From positions 310,001 through 374,000 of the forward strand of contig CAILCG010000014.1 in the NCBI GenBank assembly GCA_903832665.1: 64,000 nt of DNA, read 5' to 3'. Numbering within the stretch: position 1 is the stretch's first letter; each line of letters begins with the position of its first letter. Below the pieces are notes generated by a model. That model searched no databases and was not told where the DNA came from. It saw only the letters and a program-made list of their open reading frames with translations. The DNA comes from an uncultured Methanomicrobiales archaeon. GTDB taxonomy: Archaea > Halobacteriota > Methanomicrobia > Methanomicrobiales > Methanospirillaceae. Position numbers and translations under genes: made by a program. Below, in pieces: positions 54,311 through 62,527 of this stretch.

Positions 54311-55123
54311 ATGCGAACCTGTTTTTACTTAATCCCGATGATCATCCTTGTTCTCGTGCTTGCCGGAGGATGTACTTCTTCGGGGAATAGTCCTGTACCT
54401 CCAGTTCAGACAACAATGATACCGCCCGCTGCAACGATGACACCAGCAGTGAATCCTCCATCAGCACTCCTTACGGATATGGCTGCCCTGGACCAGGCGT
54501 ACATACCCGTCCTCGCCCTGACAACCCAGAATGATGCGGCGGGATCGCGCAAGTCGATGGATGTCCTGCTCACGAAGTGGAATGCATTCAAGGCAACGTA
54601 CTACACTGCCATGCCGCAGGATCCACAGTGGAAACCTGATCTCGATACCGTCGATACCACCATTAAAGAGGCGAACGGGATGATTACCCAGGGAAATCTC
54701 AGCGCCGCCCATACCGGGCTCGAACAGTTCCGCCTCACCATGCTCGATCTCAGGGCCCGGAACAATATCGATTATTTCATCGACAAGTTGACCCGGTTCC
54801 ATGCGCCCATGGAAACGATTGTGCTCGCGGCCGTGGATAAGTCTCCGGAAAACGTGGATGTCGCCACCATCCGGAAGGCGTATCCGGATGCAGTTGCACA
54901 ATGGAATGTGGTGAAAACAGGAAAGATCGATGCCACCCTCTACAGGTTAACACCGGATAAGATGGCCCAGCTCCAGAGCCACATGGCAAACCAGACGCGG
55001 GCAATGGATAACCTGAGAGCTGCGCTGGACTCCGGCAACACTACCACGATCGGGAAAACCGCCGTAGCGATCAAAGGCCCGTTCTCCATCCTGTTCTCTT
55101 CCTTTGGGAAATTCCCGGCCTGA
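54311..55123 (+). CDS. predicted helical lipoprotein
   Basis: A 270-residue lipoprotein. The leader (YLIPMIILVLVLAGGCTSSG) is cut before Cys; a Pro/Thr spacer follows, then an all-helical domain (~60-265) with no cofactor motif seen: LLTKWNAFKATYYTAM, MITQGNLSAAHTGLEQFRLT, MANQTRAMDNLRAALDSGN. Helix pairs repeat in a tetratrico- or four-helix style. ATG 54311 is used because it is next to the leader; ATG 54272 would add 13 residues. Confidence 0.75.
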   Translation: MRTCFYLIPMIILVLVLAGGCTSSGNSPVPPVQTTMIPPAATMTPAVNPPSALLTDMAALDQAYIPVLALTTQNDAAGSRKSMDVLLTKWNAFKATYYTAMPQDPQWKPDLDTVDTTIKEANGMITQGNLSAAHTGLEQFRLTMLDLRARNNIDYFIDKLTRFHAPMETIVLAAVDKSPENVDVATIRKAYPDAVAQWNVVKTGKIDATLYRLTPDKMAQLQSHMANQTRAMDNLRAALDSGNTTTIGKTAVAIKGPFSILFSSFGKFPA

Positions 55124-55493
55124 AAAATCCCTTCTCTTTTTCCCGGGCATTCATCAGGGAAAATTAACAAAAAAAGATACCAATAGAGAGGGTTCTTAAC
55201 AAAGGGGTCTGGGATCCGGAATCTGTCCCACAAGAAGATCATTTCTGCGTTCGCTCAACAAAAAACTATCCGGATTTTTGATCATGAAACGGGTTTCCCC
55301 TTTTTTTACATTTCAAGTGTACTTCAGGCTCCTGGTAAATGGGGTATTCTCCAGTACCCTCGGGATTTTCCCGCAAACTCATGAGGACAATTCATCAACG
55401 ATTTGGAGAGACCGACCGTTGCCCAAAGTGATTATTATTAACTCACATGTCCAATAATTATTCACAACATCGGGAACGATTGGGGTTTGGCTC
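55124..55493. other. intergenic region upstream of the histidine kinase
   Basis: No gene is supported. A T-run (55298-55306) may end the lipoprotein transcript. The operator-like site 2 is at 55435-55452. Confidence 0.4.
55435..55452. promoter_or_regulatory. operator-like motif, site 2
   Basis: TTATTAACTCACATGTCC shares TTATTA-CTCACATG with site 1, one base longer in the middle. It lies ~40 bases before the kinase start. Confidence 0.35.
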
Positions 55494-56576
55494 TTGGATA
55501 CCTGTAACATTGGCGGATCGTGGAGGTCCCTGAATGAGCCCAAACCCTATGCGTTTGCATTCCTGATCCTCCTGGGCCTCCTTTTGGAATTTATTGTTCA
55601 CTTCCAGCTGCATATCGCTACGGTATACACGCATTTTTACTACCTCATTATCGTTGTTGCAGGTCTGTGGTATGGGAGAAGAGCAATTCTGATCACCCTG
55701 TTCTTCGGGGTTCTGCATATTACGGATACATACCTCACGATCGGGATCATAACACCCGACGCACTCATCCGTTCCTGCATGTTCGTGATCGTCGCGTTCG
55801 TGGTGGGCCTTATCGCGGAACAGATGAACTGCTACCGCGATCAGCTCCTTTCGCAAAATCGCGAGCTGGTAGAGATCAATACCCGTCTTGAAGCATTACA
55901 GAGTGCGACTGGGATCGCCAACAAGAAACTCAACCTCCTTTCCAGCATCACCCGCCACGATATCAAGAACCAGCTCCTCGGGCTCATGGGGTTTATCGAA
56001 CTCTCAAAAGAGAAGTGCACGGATCCCGAGCTGCTGCACTTCATAGAACGGGAGGAGACCGCAGCGCATGCAATCGAACGCCAGATCGAATTTACGAAAA
56101 ATTATGAAGATATCGGGATCCATGCACCCCATTGGCAGGAGATAGGGGGGCAGGTACATGCGCTGCGAACACTCATTCCCCCGGGGGAGATCACGGTATC
56201 GGCAAGCGTGGAAGGACTGGAGATCTTCGCCGATCCACTCCTCATAAAAGTCTTTGAGAACCTGGTGGATAACTCACGCCGCCATGGGGAGCGGGTCCGG
56301 CATATCTCATTCTCATCCATGCAGTACGGACAGGAGAATCTCGCGATCGTGTACGAAGATGACGGCACCGGAGTACACGAGGTCGACAAGGAAAGGATCT
56401 TTGAGAAAGGGTTTGGGAAAAATACCGGCCTCGGTCTGTTTCTCTCGCGGGAGATTCTCGCCATAACGGGGCTCGCCATCAAGGAAGCCGGGATTTATGG
56501 CAAAGGAGTCCGGTTCGAGATCCTGGTGCCGAAAGGAAAATTCCGGTTTGCATTACTTGGGACCGATCCAAAATGA
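55494..56576 (+). CDS. membrane histidine kinase
   Basis: A 360-residue sensor kinase. Four to five helices form the N-terminal part (FAFLILLGLLLEFIVHF, FYYLIIVVAGLWYGRRAILI, MFVIVAFVVGLIAEQ), then a coiled coil, HisKA with LSSITRHDIKNQLLGLMGFI (His-Asp pair), and HATPase with ENLVDNSRRHGERVRH, YEDDGTGV and KNTGLGLFLSREIL. No extracytoplasmic sensor domain is seen, so the membrane part itself may sense. The start is TTG 55494, since an in-frame stop lies 39 bases upstream and no ATG is available. No response regulator is adjacent. Confidence 0.88.
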   Translation: MDTCNIGGSWRSLNEPKPYAFAFLILLGLLLEFIVHFQLHIATVYTHFYYLIIVVAGLWYGRRAILITLFFGVLHITDTYLTIGIITPDALIRSCMFVIVAFVVGLIAEQMNCYRDQLLSQNRELVEINTRLEALQSATGIANKKLNLLSSITRHDIKNQLLGLMGFIELSKEKCTDPELLHFIEREETAAHAIERQIEFTKNYEDIGIHAPHWQEIGGQVHALRTLIPPGEITVSASVEGLEIFADPLLIKVFENLVDNSRRHGERVRHISFSSMQYGQENLAIVYEDDGTGVHEVDKERIFEKGFGKNTGLGLFLSREILAITGLAIKEAGIYGKGVRFEILVPKGKFRFALLGTDPK

Positions 56577-56773
56577 TCGTTCCTGTTATCATATTGTCTG
56601 GAGTCCAAAGGAAGATCGTATACCGTATCGGCCACCTCCCCGAATAAAAATCTTCTTTGAAAAATCCAATGAGGGCAGATATATCATTTCCCTTTTTTAT
56701 TGAGTCATCTTCCATCAACGCCCGCTTCCTGCCTTGAGAACAAGAGCCCGCATGCGATCCTTTAAATGAATTA

Positions 56774-56792
56774 TGCTCATATGAGTAATTAT
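56774..56792. promoter_or_regulatory. operator-like motif, site 3 (best copy)
   Basis: TGCTCATATGAGTAATTAT, with the perfect palindrome CTCATATGAG, lies just after a TATA-like TTTAAATGAA (56761-56770) and before the Cys/His-rich protein gene. The place between TATA and start fits a repressor site. Confidence 0.55.
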
Positions 56793-56823
56793 AGTGCGGA
56801 AAACCGTACTCCTGGTGACACAT

Positions 56824-57033
56824 ATGTCCGAACCTACTACACACAAAACCAACAAGAATCAGGCGGTATCCACTGGTGCAGACAGCACCGGACATACCTG
56901 CGCATGTGGCGAAGTCCACGAACACCATGAAGAGGGTAAAAGCCACCGGGATGAATGCACGTCCACCCAGAAATTCGGCGATTCCTGCTGCTGCGGATCC
57001 GGCGAAGCCGCTAAAGAAGCACGTAACCGTTAA
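56824..57033 (+). CDS. small Cys/His-rich protein, possible metal binder
   Basis: A 69-residue soluble protein with clustered ligands: HTCACGEVHEHHEEGKSHRD (~30-50) and GDSCCCGSGE near the end. It looks like a metal (Zn, Cu, Ni) or cluster carrier; family not recognised. ATG 56824 is used (a GTG at 56794 would add ten residues, overlapping the promoter). The gene opens a rightward set with a wHTH-like protein and DUF134. Confidence 0.7.
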   Translation: MSEPTTHKTNKNQAVSTGADSTGHTCACGEVHEHHEEGKSHRDECTSTQKFGDSCCCGSGEAAKEARNR

Positions 57034-57048
57034 AAAAACGGATCCGAC

Positions 57049-57372
57049 ATGCCCCCTCATCCGGAAATTCCTGAACTGCTGGAACGATACATAGAAGACT
57101 CCTGTCGGTCAGAGCAGTGGATCACGGTACAGGAGATCCGGACATATTTTCATATGGCCGAATCTGATGGACCGGCAATTTCCGGATTCCTGCGCAAGAT
57201 CCATCATGGGGCATTTTTCTCCTGCCGGTACAAGGTTGCACGGATTGAAAAATTCGTAGACACGGTCCCACCGTACCGGATCATCAGGAAATATCTGGTC
57301 CAGGAGCGCCCGGTCCAGAGAAGCCGGCCGGCTTCACCGGGACCCGGGAATTATTCCGGTGAACCCGGTTAA
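57049..57372 (+). CDS. small wHTH-like protein, paralogue of 60693-60986
   Basis: A 107-residue protein; its body PEIPELLERYIEDSCRSEQW, VQEIRTYF, ISGFLRKIHHG and CRYKVARIEKF matches the protein at 60693-60986 in order and spacing. The helix-strand pattern suggests a winged helix. The C-terminal 20 residues are a Pro/Gly tail. It starts 15 bases after the Cys/His-rich gene. Function unknown; a DNA-binding or adaptor role for the surrounding genes is possible. Confidence 0.7.
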   Translation: MPPHPEIPELLERYIEDSCRSEQWITVQEIRTYFHMAESDGPAISGFLRKIHHGAFFSCRYKVARIEKFVDTVPPYRIIRKYLVQERPVQRSRPASPGPGNYSGEPG

Positions 57373-57376
57373 CATG

Positions 57377-57403
57377 TTATACTATTCCGGATACACAGTA
57401 TAA
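57377..57403. promoter_or_regulatory. perfect inverted repeat upstream of DUF134 gene
   Basis: TTATACT, 13 bases, AGTATAA, ending 14 bases before the DUF134 start codon. The size and place suggest an operator, maybe for the HTH protein encoded just downstream. Confidence 0.5.
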
Positions 57404-57417
57404 TCAGGCGAGGGAAC

Positions 57418-57777
57418 ATGGCAGCGGAAGAAACCATTGAGGTGGCGGAATGCCCGCGCCGGGGTAGACCCCGGCTGCAGCGCACCATTGCCGTGAATTC
57501 AGAATCCCGGTGCTACAAACCCTGCTGCTGTCCCGAGGTGGAGGGACATGGCATCTCGCTGCAGCCTGATGAGATCGAGCTGATACGGCTCATCGATCTC
57601 GAAGGACTGGAACAAGAGGAGGCCGCAGAAAAACTCGGGGTCTCGCGCAAGACCGCGTGGCGCGACCTGCACGAGGCCCGGCGTAAGATCGCCGATGCGC
57701 TCGTGAACGGGAAAGGTATCGAGATGGCCGGGTGCACAAAAGCAGCGAAAGGCCGTTGCCCGAAGTGCCCCCGGTAA
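57418..57777 (+). CDS. DUF134-family helix-turn-helix protein
   Basis: A 119-residue DNA-binding protein with a sigma-70 region-4-like HTH: LQPDEIELIRLIDLEGLEQE then EAAEKLGVSRKTAWRDLHEA, ending ARRKIADALVNGKGIEM. This is the standard DUF134 pattern. Cys clusters flank it (RCYKPCCCPE; CTKAAKGRCPKCPR), so a metal or redox state may control binding. DUF134 genes commonly lie with DUF5320, NifX-like and Mrp genes, as here. GAGGGAAC precedes ATG 57418. Confidence 0.92.
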   Translation: MAAEETIEVAECPRRGRPRLQRTIAVNSESRCYKPCCCPEVEGHGISLQPDEIELIRLIDLEGLEQEEAAEKLGVSRKTAWRDLHEARRKIADALVNGKGIEMAGCTKAAKGRCPKCPR

Positions 57778-57832
57778 ATCTCAGTCTTGAAAATCAATTT
57801 TTTTCATCATATTGCTAAGGTTTAAGTATTTT

Positions 57833-57850
57833 CGCTCGTATGAGTAATTA
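57833..57850. promoter_or_regulatory. operator-like motif, site 4
   Basis: CGCTCGTATGAGTAATTA follows a TATA-like TTTAAGTATT (57821-57830). It shares TATGAGTAATTA with site 3. Confidence 0.5.
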
Positions 57851-57917
57851 CTGCTTCCGGTACGGGGAGGAATCCGATAAATTTCCTTTTTTTAGGTCCC
57901 CGATCCTTAAATCTTTA

Positions 57918-57936
57918 TGCTCATATGTGTAATAAT
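57918..57936. promoter_or_regulatory. operator-like motif, site 5
   Basis: TGCTCATATGTGTAATAAT follows CCTTAAATCTTT (57905-57916) in the same spacing as sites 3 and 4. It precedes the DUF5320-like and atwA genes. Confidence 0.55.
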
Positions 57937-57964
57937 CCTGTACGAGCAATCATAAGGATTCACC

Positions 57965-58105
57965 ATGCCGGACTTTGATGGAAACGCGCCGCTGAGACGG
58001 GGCCGGGTTACCGGCCGGGGACCCTGCAGGATGAACACGCACCCCTGCTCCCGAAAAACAGAAGATAAAAGATCAGCAGGCTGGCCTGAAACTGCCGAAG
58101 GATAA
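57965..58105 (+). CDS. DUF5320-like small protein
   Basis: A 46-residue protein: MPDFDGNAPLRRGRVTGRGP is a clear variant of the MP(G/R)FDGTGPxGxGPMTGRG start of DUF5320 proteins, which usually accompany DUF134, NifX-like and Mrp genes. The rest is short and basic (CRMNTHPCSRKTEDK) and shorter than most relatives. ATAAGGATTCACC precedes the ATG. It ends 20 bases before atwA, so both probably share the promoter at 57.9 kb. Confidence 0.75.
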   Translation: MPDFDGNAPLRRGRVTGRGPCRMNTHPCSRKTEDKRSAGWPETAEG

Positions 58106-58125
58106 TCTGAATTTGAGGAGATACC

Positions 58126-59724
58126 ATGCCAAAACCTTTCATCAGCGTACACGACCTCTGCATGGACTTCAACGACACGAGAGTCCTGAACAAGGTGTCG
58201 TTTGAGATCCCGGAAGGGGAGATCATCGGGGTTATCGGGCGGAGCGGTGCCGGGAAGAGCGTGCTGATGCATCTCCTCCGGGGTATAGAGCAACCACCGA
58301 CCAGAGGCTCCATCGTCTACCATATGGCAGCCTGCGATCGCTGCACGTTCATGGATGCCCAGAGCCGTACCGGGGAAAAATGTCCTGAGTGCGGCGGCGA
58401 GCTCGTTGCTGCGGATATCGATCTCTGGGGAGAGAAGACCGATGGGATGAAGTCCCGGGTCATGAACCGGACCGCGATCATGTTCCAGCGGACATTCGCC
58501 CTGTATGGTGATGACCGGGTGATCGAGAACGTGCTCCATGCGCTCGACGACATTCGTTATCCCCAGGAGCTGGCGGTCAACCGGGCTGCCGATCTTATCG
58601 ACCAGGTAAGGCTCTCCCACCGGATGATGCATATCGCCCGCGACCTTTCTGGAGGCGAGAAGCAGCGGGTGGTGCTGGCCCGGCAGCTGGCCAAGAACCC
58701 GGCCATGCTCTTTGCCGATGAGCCCACGGGAACCCTTGATCCCCAGACGGCCCGGCTGGTGCACGGGATGTTGATTGAAGCAGCTCAGAAGAACCGGATG
58801 GGCATGGTCGTCACGTCGCATTTCTCGCAGGTGATCGAGGAGATGGCGAATCGTGCGCTGCTCCTGGTTGACGGCGAGATCGCATCCATCGGCTCTCCCA
58901 AAGAAGTGATCCGTGCGTTTGCCAAAGATTTCCATGAGATCGATGAATCGGCCCCGGTCGAGACAGGAGAAAAGATCCTCTCGGCCCGGGATGTGACCAA
59001 GCGCTATATCTCGGTCGACCGCGGAGTCGTGAAGGCCGTGAACCTGGTCACGTTCGATGTTGCAAAGAAGGAGATCTTCGGGATCATCGGGAAGAGCGGG
59101 GCGGGCAAGACCACGCTCTCCCGGATCATCTCGGGAATCATCGAACCCACGAGCGGGGAGATGAACATCCTTATAGGCGATGACTGGGTGGACATGACAA
59201 AACCCGGCATCGACCAGCGGGGCAGGGCCAAGGAGTATATCGGTCTGCTGCACCAGGAGTATGATCTCTTCCCCCACCGCACCGTGATCGACAATCTCAC
59301 GGATTCGATCGGGCTGGATTTCCCCAAGGAACTGGCGATCAGGAAAGCAGTAATCACGCTCCGTATGGCCGGGTTCACCGAAGAGAAGGCCCGGACGATC
59401 CCGAACCGGTTCCCGGGCGAACTATCGGACGGGGAGCGACACAGGGTTGCCCTGGCACAGGTCCTTATAAAGGAGCCGCGCCTGGTAATTCTCGATGAGC
59501 CGACCGGCACGATGGACCCTATGACCAAGCAGGACGTAAAGCACTCGATCCTGAATGCCCGCGATGAGATGGACGAGACCTTTATCGTAGTATCTCATGA
59601 TATGGATTTCGTCAGGGATACCTGTGACCGGGTGGCCCTGATGCGGGGCGGGAAGATCATCGATGTCGGCCCAACCGCGGCGATCCTCGCCCAGGTCACC
59701 GATGAAGAGAAGCGCGATGGATAA
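58126..59724 (+). CDS. atwA: methyl-coenzyme M reductase system, component A2
   Basis: An ATP-binding protein with two ABC-type domains, required for reductive activation of the nickel in methyl-CoM reductase; 532 residues. Domain 1 has Walker A VIGRSGAGKSVLMH, signature LSGGEKQRVVLARQL and Walker B MLFADEPTGTLDP. A zinc-ribbon-like insert (CDRCTFMD and KCPECGGEL) follows Walker A, as in other AtwA. Domain 2 has IIGKSGAGKTTLSR, ELSDGERHRVALAQVL and LVILDEPTGTMDP. ATG 58126 follows GAGGAGAT. It is set in a block of regulatory and FeS-carrier genes, with the shared operator upstream. Confidence 0.95.
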   Translation: MPKPFISVHDLCMDFNDTRVLNKVSFEIPEGEIIGVIGRSGAGKSVLMHLLRGIEQPPTRGSIVYHMAACDRCTFMDAQSRTGEKCPECGGELVAADIDLWGEKTDGMKSRVMNRTAIMFQRTFALYGDDRVIENVLHALDDIRYPQELAVNRAADLIDQVRLSHRMMHIARDLSGGEKQRVVLARQLAKNPAMLFADEPTGTLDPQTARLVHGMLIEAAQKNRMGMVVTSHFSQVIEEMANRALLLVDGEIASIGSPKEVIRAFAKDFHEIDESAPVETGEKILSARDVTKRYISVDRGVVKAVNLVTFDVAKKEIFGIIGKSGAGKTTLSRIISGIIEPTSGEMNILIGDDWVDMTKPGIDQRGRAKEYIGLLHQEYDLFPHRTVIDNLTDSIGLDFPKELAIRKAVITLRMAGFTEEKARTIPNRFPGELSDGERHRVALAQVLIKEPRLVILDEPTGTMDPMTKQDVKHSILNARDEMDETFIVVSHDMDFVRDTCDRVALMRGGKIIDVGPTAAILAQVTDEEKRDG

Positions 59725-59768
59725 CGGGTATGCGATCTACCCGTACATTTTTTTTAGATACTGATACC

Positions 59769-60636
59769 ATGACAGCACCTTCAGCAGCAAACGAACCGGC
59801 ATGCAATGAGAACAGCGGAACCCGTGCACCGGGACAACCGCACAGCCCGGGGGACTTCCCCCGAAATCTAAAATCGACGTGAAGCATGTGATTCTCGTAC
59901 TCAGCGGGAAAGGTGGCGTGGGAAAGTCTACCGTCTCGGTGAACCTTGCCTCTGCCCTCTCCGCTCACGGCAGGAACGTGGGATTGCTTGATCTTGATTT
60001 TCATGGCCCCAATATTCCCAAGATGCTGAGCATAGAAGGCCAGAAGCCGGCCGTTCTTGTGCATCGTATCGAGCCGGTGCATGTCACCGGAACGCTCTCG
60101 GTCATGTCGATGGCTTTCCTGCTGCCGGATACGAGCACCCCGGTAGTCTGGCGCGGCCCCATGGAGAGGGTGGCAATCCAGCAGTTCCTCGATGAAGTGA
60201 ACTGGGGGACGCTGGACTACCTTGTCGTGGATCTGCCCCCGGGCACCGGGGATGAAGCTCTCTCGATTGCGCAACTGGCCCCGAATGTGAGAGGCGCAGT
60301 TATCGTGACAACACCCCAGGACGTCGCTGTGCTGGATGCAGTCAAGTCGGTGAAATTTATCGAGAAACTGGAGATCCCGGTCATCGGCATCATCGAGAAT
60401 ATGAGCGGGATGTGCTGCCCCACTGCGGGGATATCATAGACCTGTTCGGCAGGGGGGGTGGGAAGAAGGCGGCAGAAGACCTGGACGTCCCGTACCTGGG
60501 TGCAATCCCCCTTGACCCGGCAATGGCAAAGGCGGGTGACGAGGGGCGACCCTACGTCATCCGCCATGCAGATACGCCCACGTGGAAGGCCGTGTATGAG
60601 GTCATGGAAAACCTGGTGAAGCTGGTCGAGTCCTGA
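59769..60636 (+). pseudogene. Mrp/NBP35-family FeS-cluster carrier ATPase, two frame breaks
   Basis: A P-loop scaffold ATPase that carries [4Fe-4S] clusters to target proteins. The core has [60 protein letters not shown] and GIIENMSGM. Two one-base losses split it: at a C5 run (59858-59862), where one more C links the N-terminal frame ([19 protein letters not shown]) to [11 protein letters not shown], and at a C4 run (60418-60421), where one more C joins GMCC to [20 protein letters not shown]. The CPHC end motif that binds the cluster is then complete. GTG 59879 could otherwise start the middle part. Sequencing indels are likely. Confidence 0.88.
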
Positions 60637-60692
60637 AGGATGTGTATCTTTTTTTTTTAAAGAGATCTTAAAAAAATCGCAGGAGGACAAGG

Positions 60693-60986
60693 ATGAAAAA
60701 ATATTCCGGCATTCCTGAACTGCTTGAGCAGTTCATGGCGGAGAATCACACCGATGAGCGATGGGTAACGGTAAATGAACTCCGGCAACAGTTTGGCCTG
60801 ACCCGCTACCAGTACAGCACGATCTCGGGATTCCTGCGCAGGCTGGAGTTCAGGTCGTTTGGCCAGTGTCCCTATATCGTTGCCAGGATCGAAAAAGTGG
60901 AAAGGACCTCTCCCTCAGATCCCCCGAAATGCCGGTATCTCGTAAAACGAAAAGATATTGCCCCCCAGCTTATGTCGCGGGGCTGA
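60693..60986 (+). CDS. small wHTH-like protein, paralogue of 57049-57372
   Basis: A 97-residue protein: GIPELLEQFMAENHTDERWV, VNELRQQFGL, ISGFLRRLEF and CPYIVARIEKVER, then CRYLVKRKD. It has the same order of helices and a final strand pair as the paralogue 3.3 kb upstream, so the two bracket the DUF134/AtwA/Mrp block. AGGAGGACAAGG precedes ATG 60693. The function is unknown. Confidence 0.75.
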   Translation: MKKYSGIPELLEQFMAENHTDERWVTVNELRQQFGLTRYQYSTISGFLRRLEFRSFGQCPYIVARIEKVERTSPSDPPKCRYLVKRKDIAPQLMSRG

Positions 60987-61059
60987 TGCCGCATCCGGGC
61001 ATGAAGACACGACCGGAAGCGGACAGCGGTGAAACCGGGGGGTCCGGAACCCTGAGGGT

Positions 61060-61285
61060 AAATAAGCCCTTTACGGGCTCCTTCTGCCGAAACCGGTTCC
61101 GGGAAAGCCCGCAAAACCGCCGGTTTCCAAGCCCGCAAAAAATCTGCCCCAAAAACACCCGGATTGCCGAAATGCTGCTGGAAACGCCCTCTCCCAAAGC
61201 CCGCCAAGGACCCTAAATTCGGCAGTATTTTTGCCCCATAGTTTACCTCATCCGGGCACCATAAACCCTGACGGAATCGGGATAC
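61060..61285 (+). repeat. dispersed repeat R1, copy 4
   Basis: Begins AAATAAGCCCTTTACGGGCT (hairpin AGCCC/GGGCT) and keeps TTCCGGGAAAGCCCGCAAAA, CCGCCGGTTTCC, ATTGCCGAAAT and CATCCGGGCACC. It sits between convergent genes. The 3' third is the most diverged of the four copies. Confidence 0.8.
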
Positions 61286-61361
61286 GGGGCTCTTTTTTTC
61301 CGGAGATTGAAAAGAAAAAAGGGAATTTTAACCGGATGTAACGAGCCTGTTTGCGGAGGTG

Positions 61362-62021
61362 TTACTTCACGGCCTGTACAAACGCGTCGAAACCGACCAG
61401 CTCGATCGTTGCCCCCAGGCGCTCGGGGAATTTGCCCTGCTCCCGGTAGAACCCGATGATCTTGCGTGCCAGCGCCACGGCCTGGTCCTCGGTCAGGTCC
61501 TCGGCAAGTACCCGGCCGATCTTTGCCGTGCCGCCACCCTTGCCTCCCGCAACCACCGTAAAACCGGTCTCGGTGCCAAAGAACCCGATATCCTTCATCC
61601 AGGAGTCGCTGCAGCAGTTGGCACAACCCGAGACGCCCATCTTGAACTTGGCCGGCGCAGGTTTGCCATAGAACACCTTGTCCAGGGCAAACCCGAGACC
61701 GGGGCTGTCCTGCTTGGCCTTCTTGCAGGCCCGGGTGCCGGGGCAGATCTGGATGCTCCGGATGGTGAGGCCGATCGCCTTGGAGCGGTCGGTGAACTCA
61801 GCCCAGGCCTTGTCCAGGTCATCTTCTTTTATGCCAATAATGGCAATGCGCTGGGCTCCCGTGAGTTTGATGAATTTTGCGCCGTACTTCTCCGCCACGT
61901 CAGCGATCTTTCTCAGCAGGGCCGGGTCGGCAAATCCGCCGGGAATGTGGGGAGAGATCGAGAAGGTCTCGAGATTTCTCTGGATAATGGCCCCCTTTTC
62001 AGGAATGTTGGTTTTCGTCAT
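61362..62021 (-). CDS. small siroheme nitrite/sulfite reductase-like protein
   Basis: A 219-residue protein with one siroheme/[4Fe-4S] ligand set, CPGTRACKKA (C-X5-C) and SGCANCCSD (C-X3-C plus one Cys). The ferrodoxin-like lobe has KLTGAQRIAIIGIKEDDLDK. There is no ferredoxin insert, unlike the copy at 16164-17039. Such short proteins occur in most methanogens; some relatives serve F430 or haem precursors instead of sulfite. ATG 62021 (MTKTNIPEKGAI) gives the usual start. It stands alone. Confidence 0.88.
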   Translation of the reverse strand: MTKTNIPEKGAIIQRNLETFSISPHIPGGFADPALLRKIADVAEKYGAKFIKLTGAQRIAIIGIKEDDLDKAWAEFTDRSKAIGLTIRSIQICPGTRACKKAKQDSPGLGFALDKVFYGKPAPAKFKMGVSGCANCCSDSWMKDIGFFGTETGFTVVAGGKGGGTAKIGRVLAEDLTEDQAVALARKIIGFYREQGKFPERLGATIELVGFDAFVQAVK

Positions 62022-62220
62022 GCTGTTCACACACACATTGTTACTGGAAGTCTTCTGGCGGGTTCACTACATACCCTTTACGGTTTGAAGCGGAGGGAGA
62101 AACATGCGACCGAACTGACGGATCTCAAACGGAAAATATCACAAACGAAAAAATGTGTTCTGGAGAAATGCACATGAACAAAGTGTTTGGGCCTGAAGCG
62201 TGAAAATCGGTACCATAATC

Positions 62221-62386
62221 TGGCGTAACGATGAACCCCCGCCTCAGGGCCTCTCCAATGCACGGCGGGGCAAAGTGGTTTCCAGCATTTTTATTTTCGG
62301 TAATTGATTCGCCGCGGGGGCACCCTTCGGGAGCGGCGAAGCTATCGTATCCGGGGGCATGAGGGTCTCAACCCCCATCAGGATAG
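62221..62386 (-). repeat. dispersed repeat R3, copy 2 (inverted)
   Basis: The reverse complement of this segment aligns with 19461-19612: GGGGGTTGAGACC, CCCGAAGGG, GCGGC, GAAAATAAA, CCCCGCCGTGC and GGAGAGGCCCTGAGGCGGGG occur in the same order. Differences are scattered substitutions and small gaps. Confidence 0.8.
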
Positions 62387-62527
62387 TTGAAATAGCACAA
62401 TTTTCGTGGGACCCTCAAGTGAAACACGCAGACGCTCTTGAGGTATCCAGCGTTTCATGCATCCGACCCGCCCCCACTCGAGCACCTCCCTAATTGCGAT
62501 AGACCGCAGAAGGTTTGATAAAAAAAC

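Noticed and set aside
57907-59277. 456-codon frame opposite atwA
   Set aside because: It covers the AtwA gene, lacks motifs, and would cross the promoter region at 57.9 kb.
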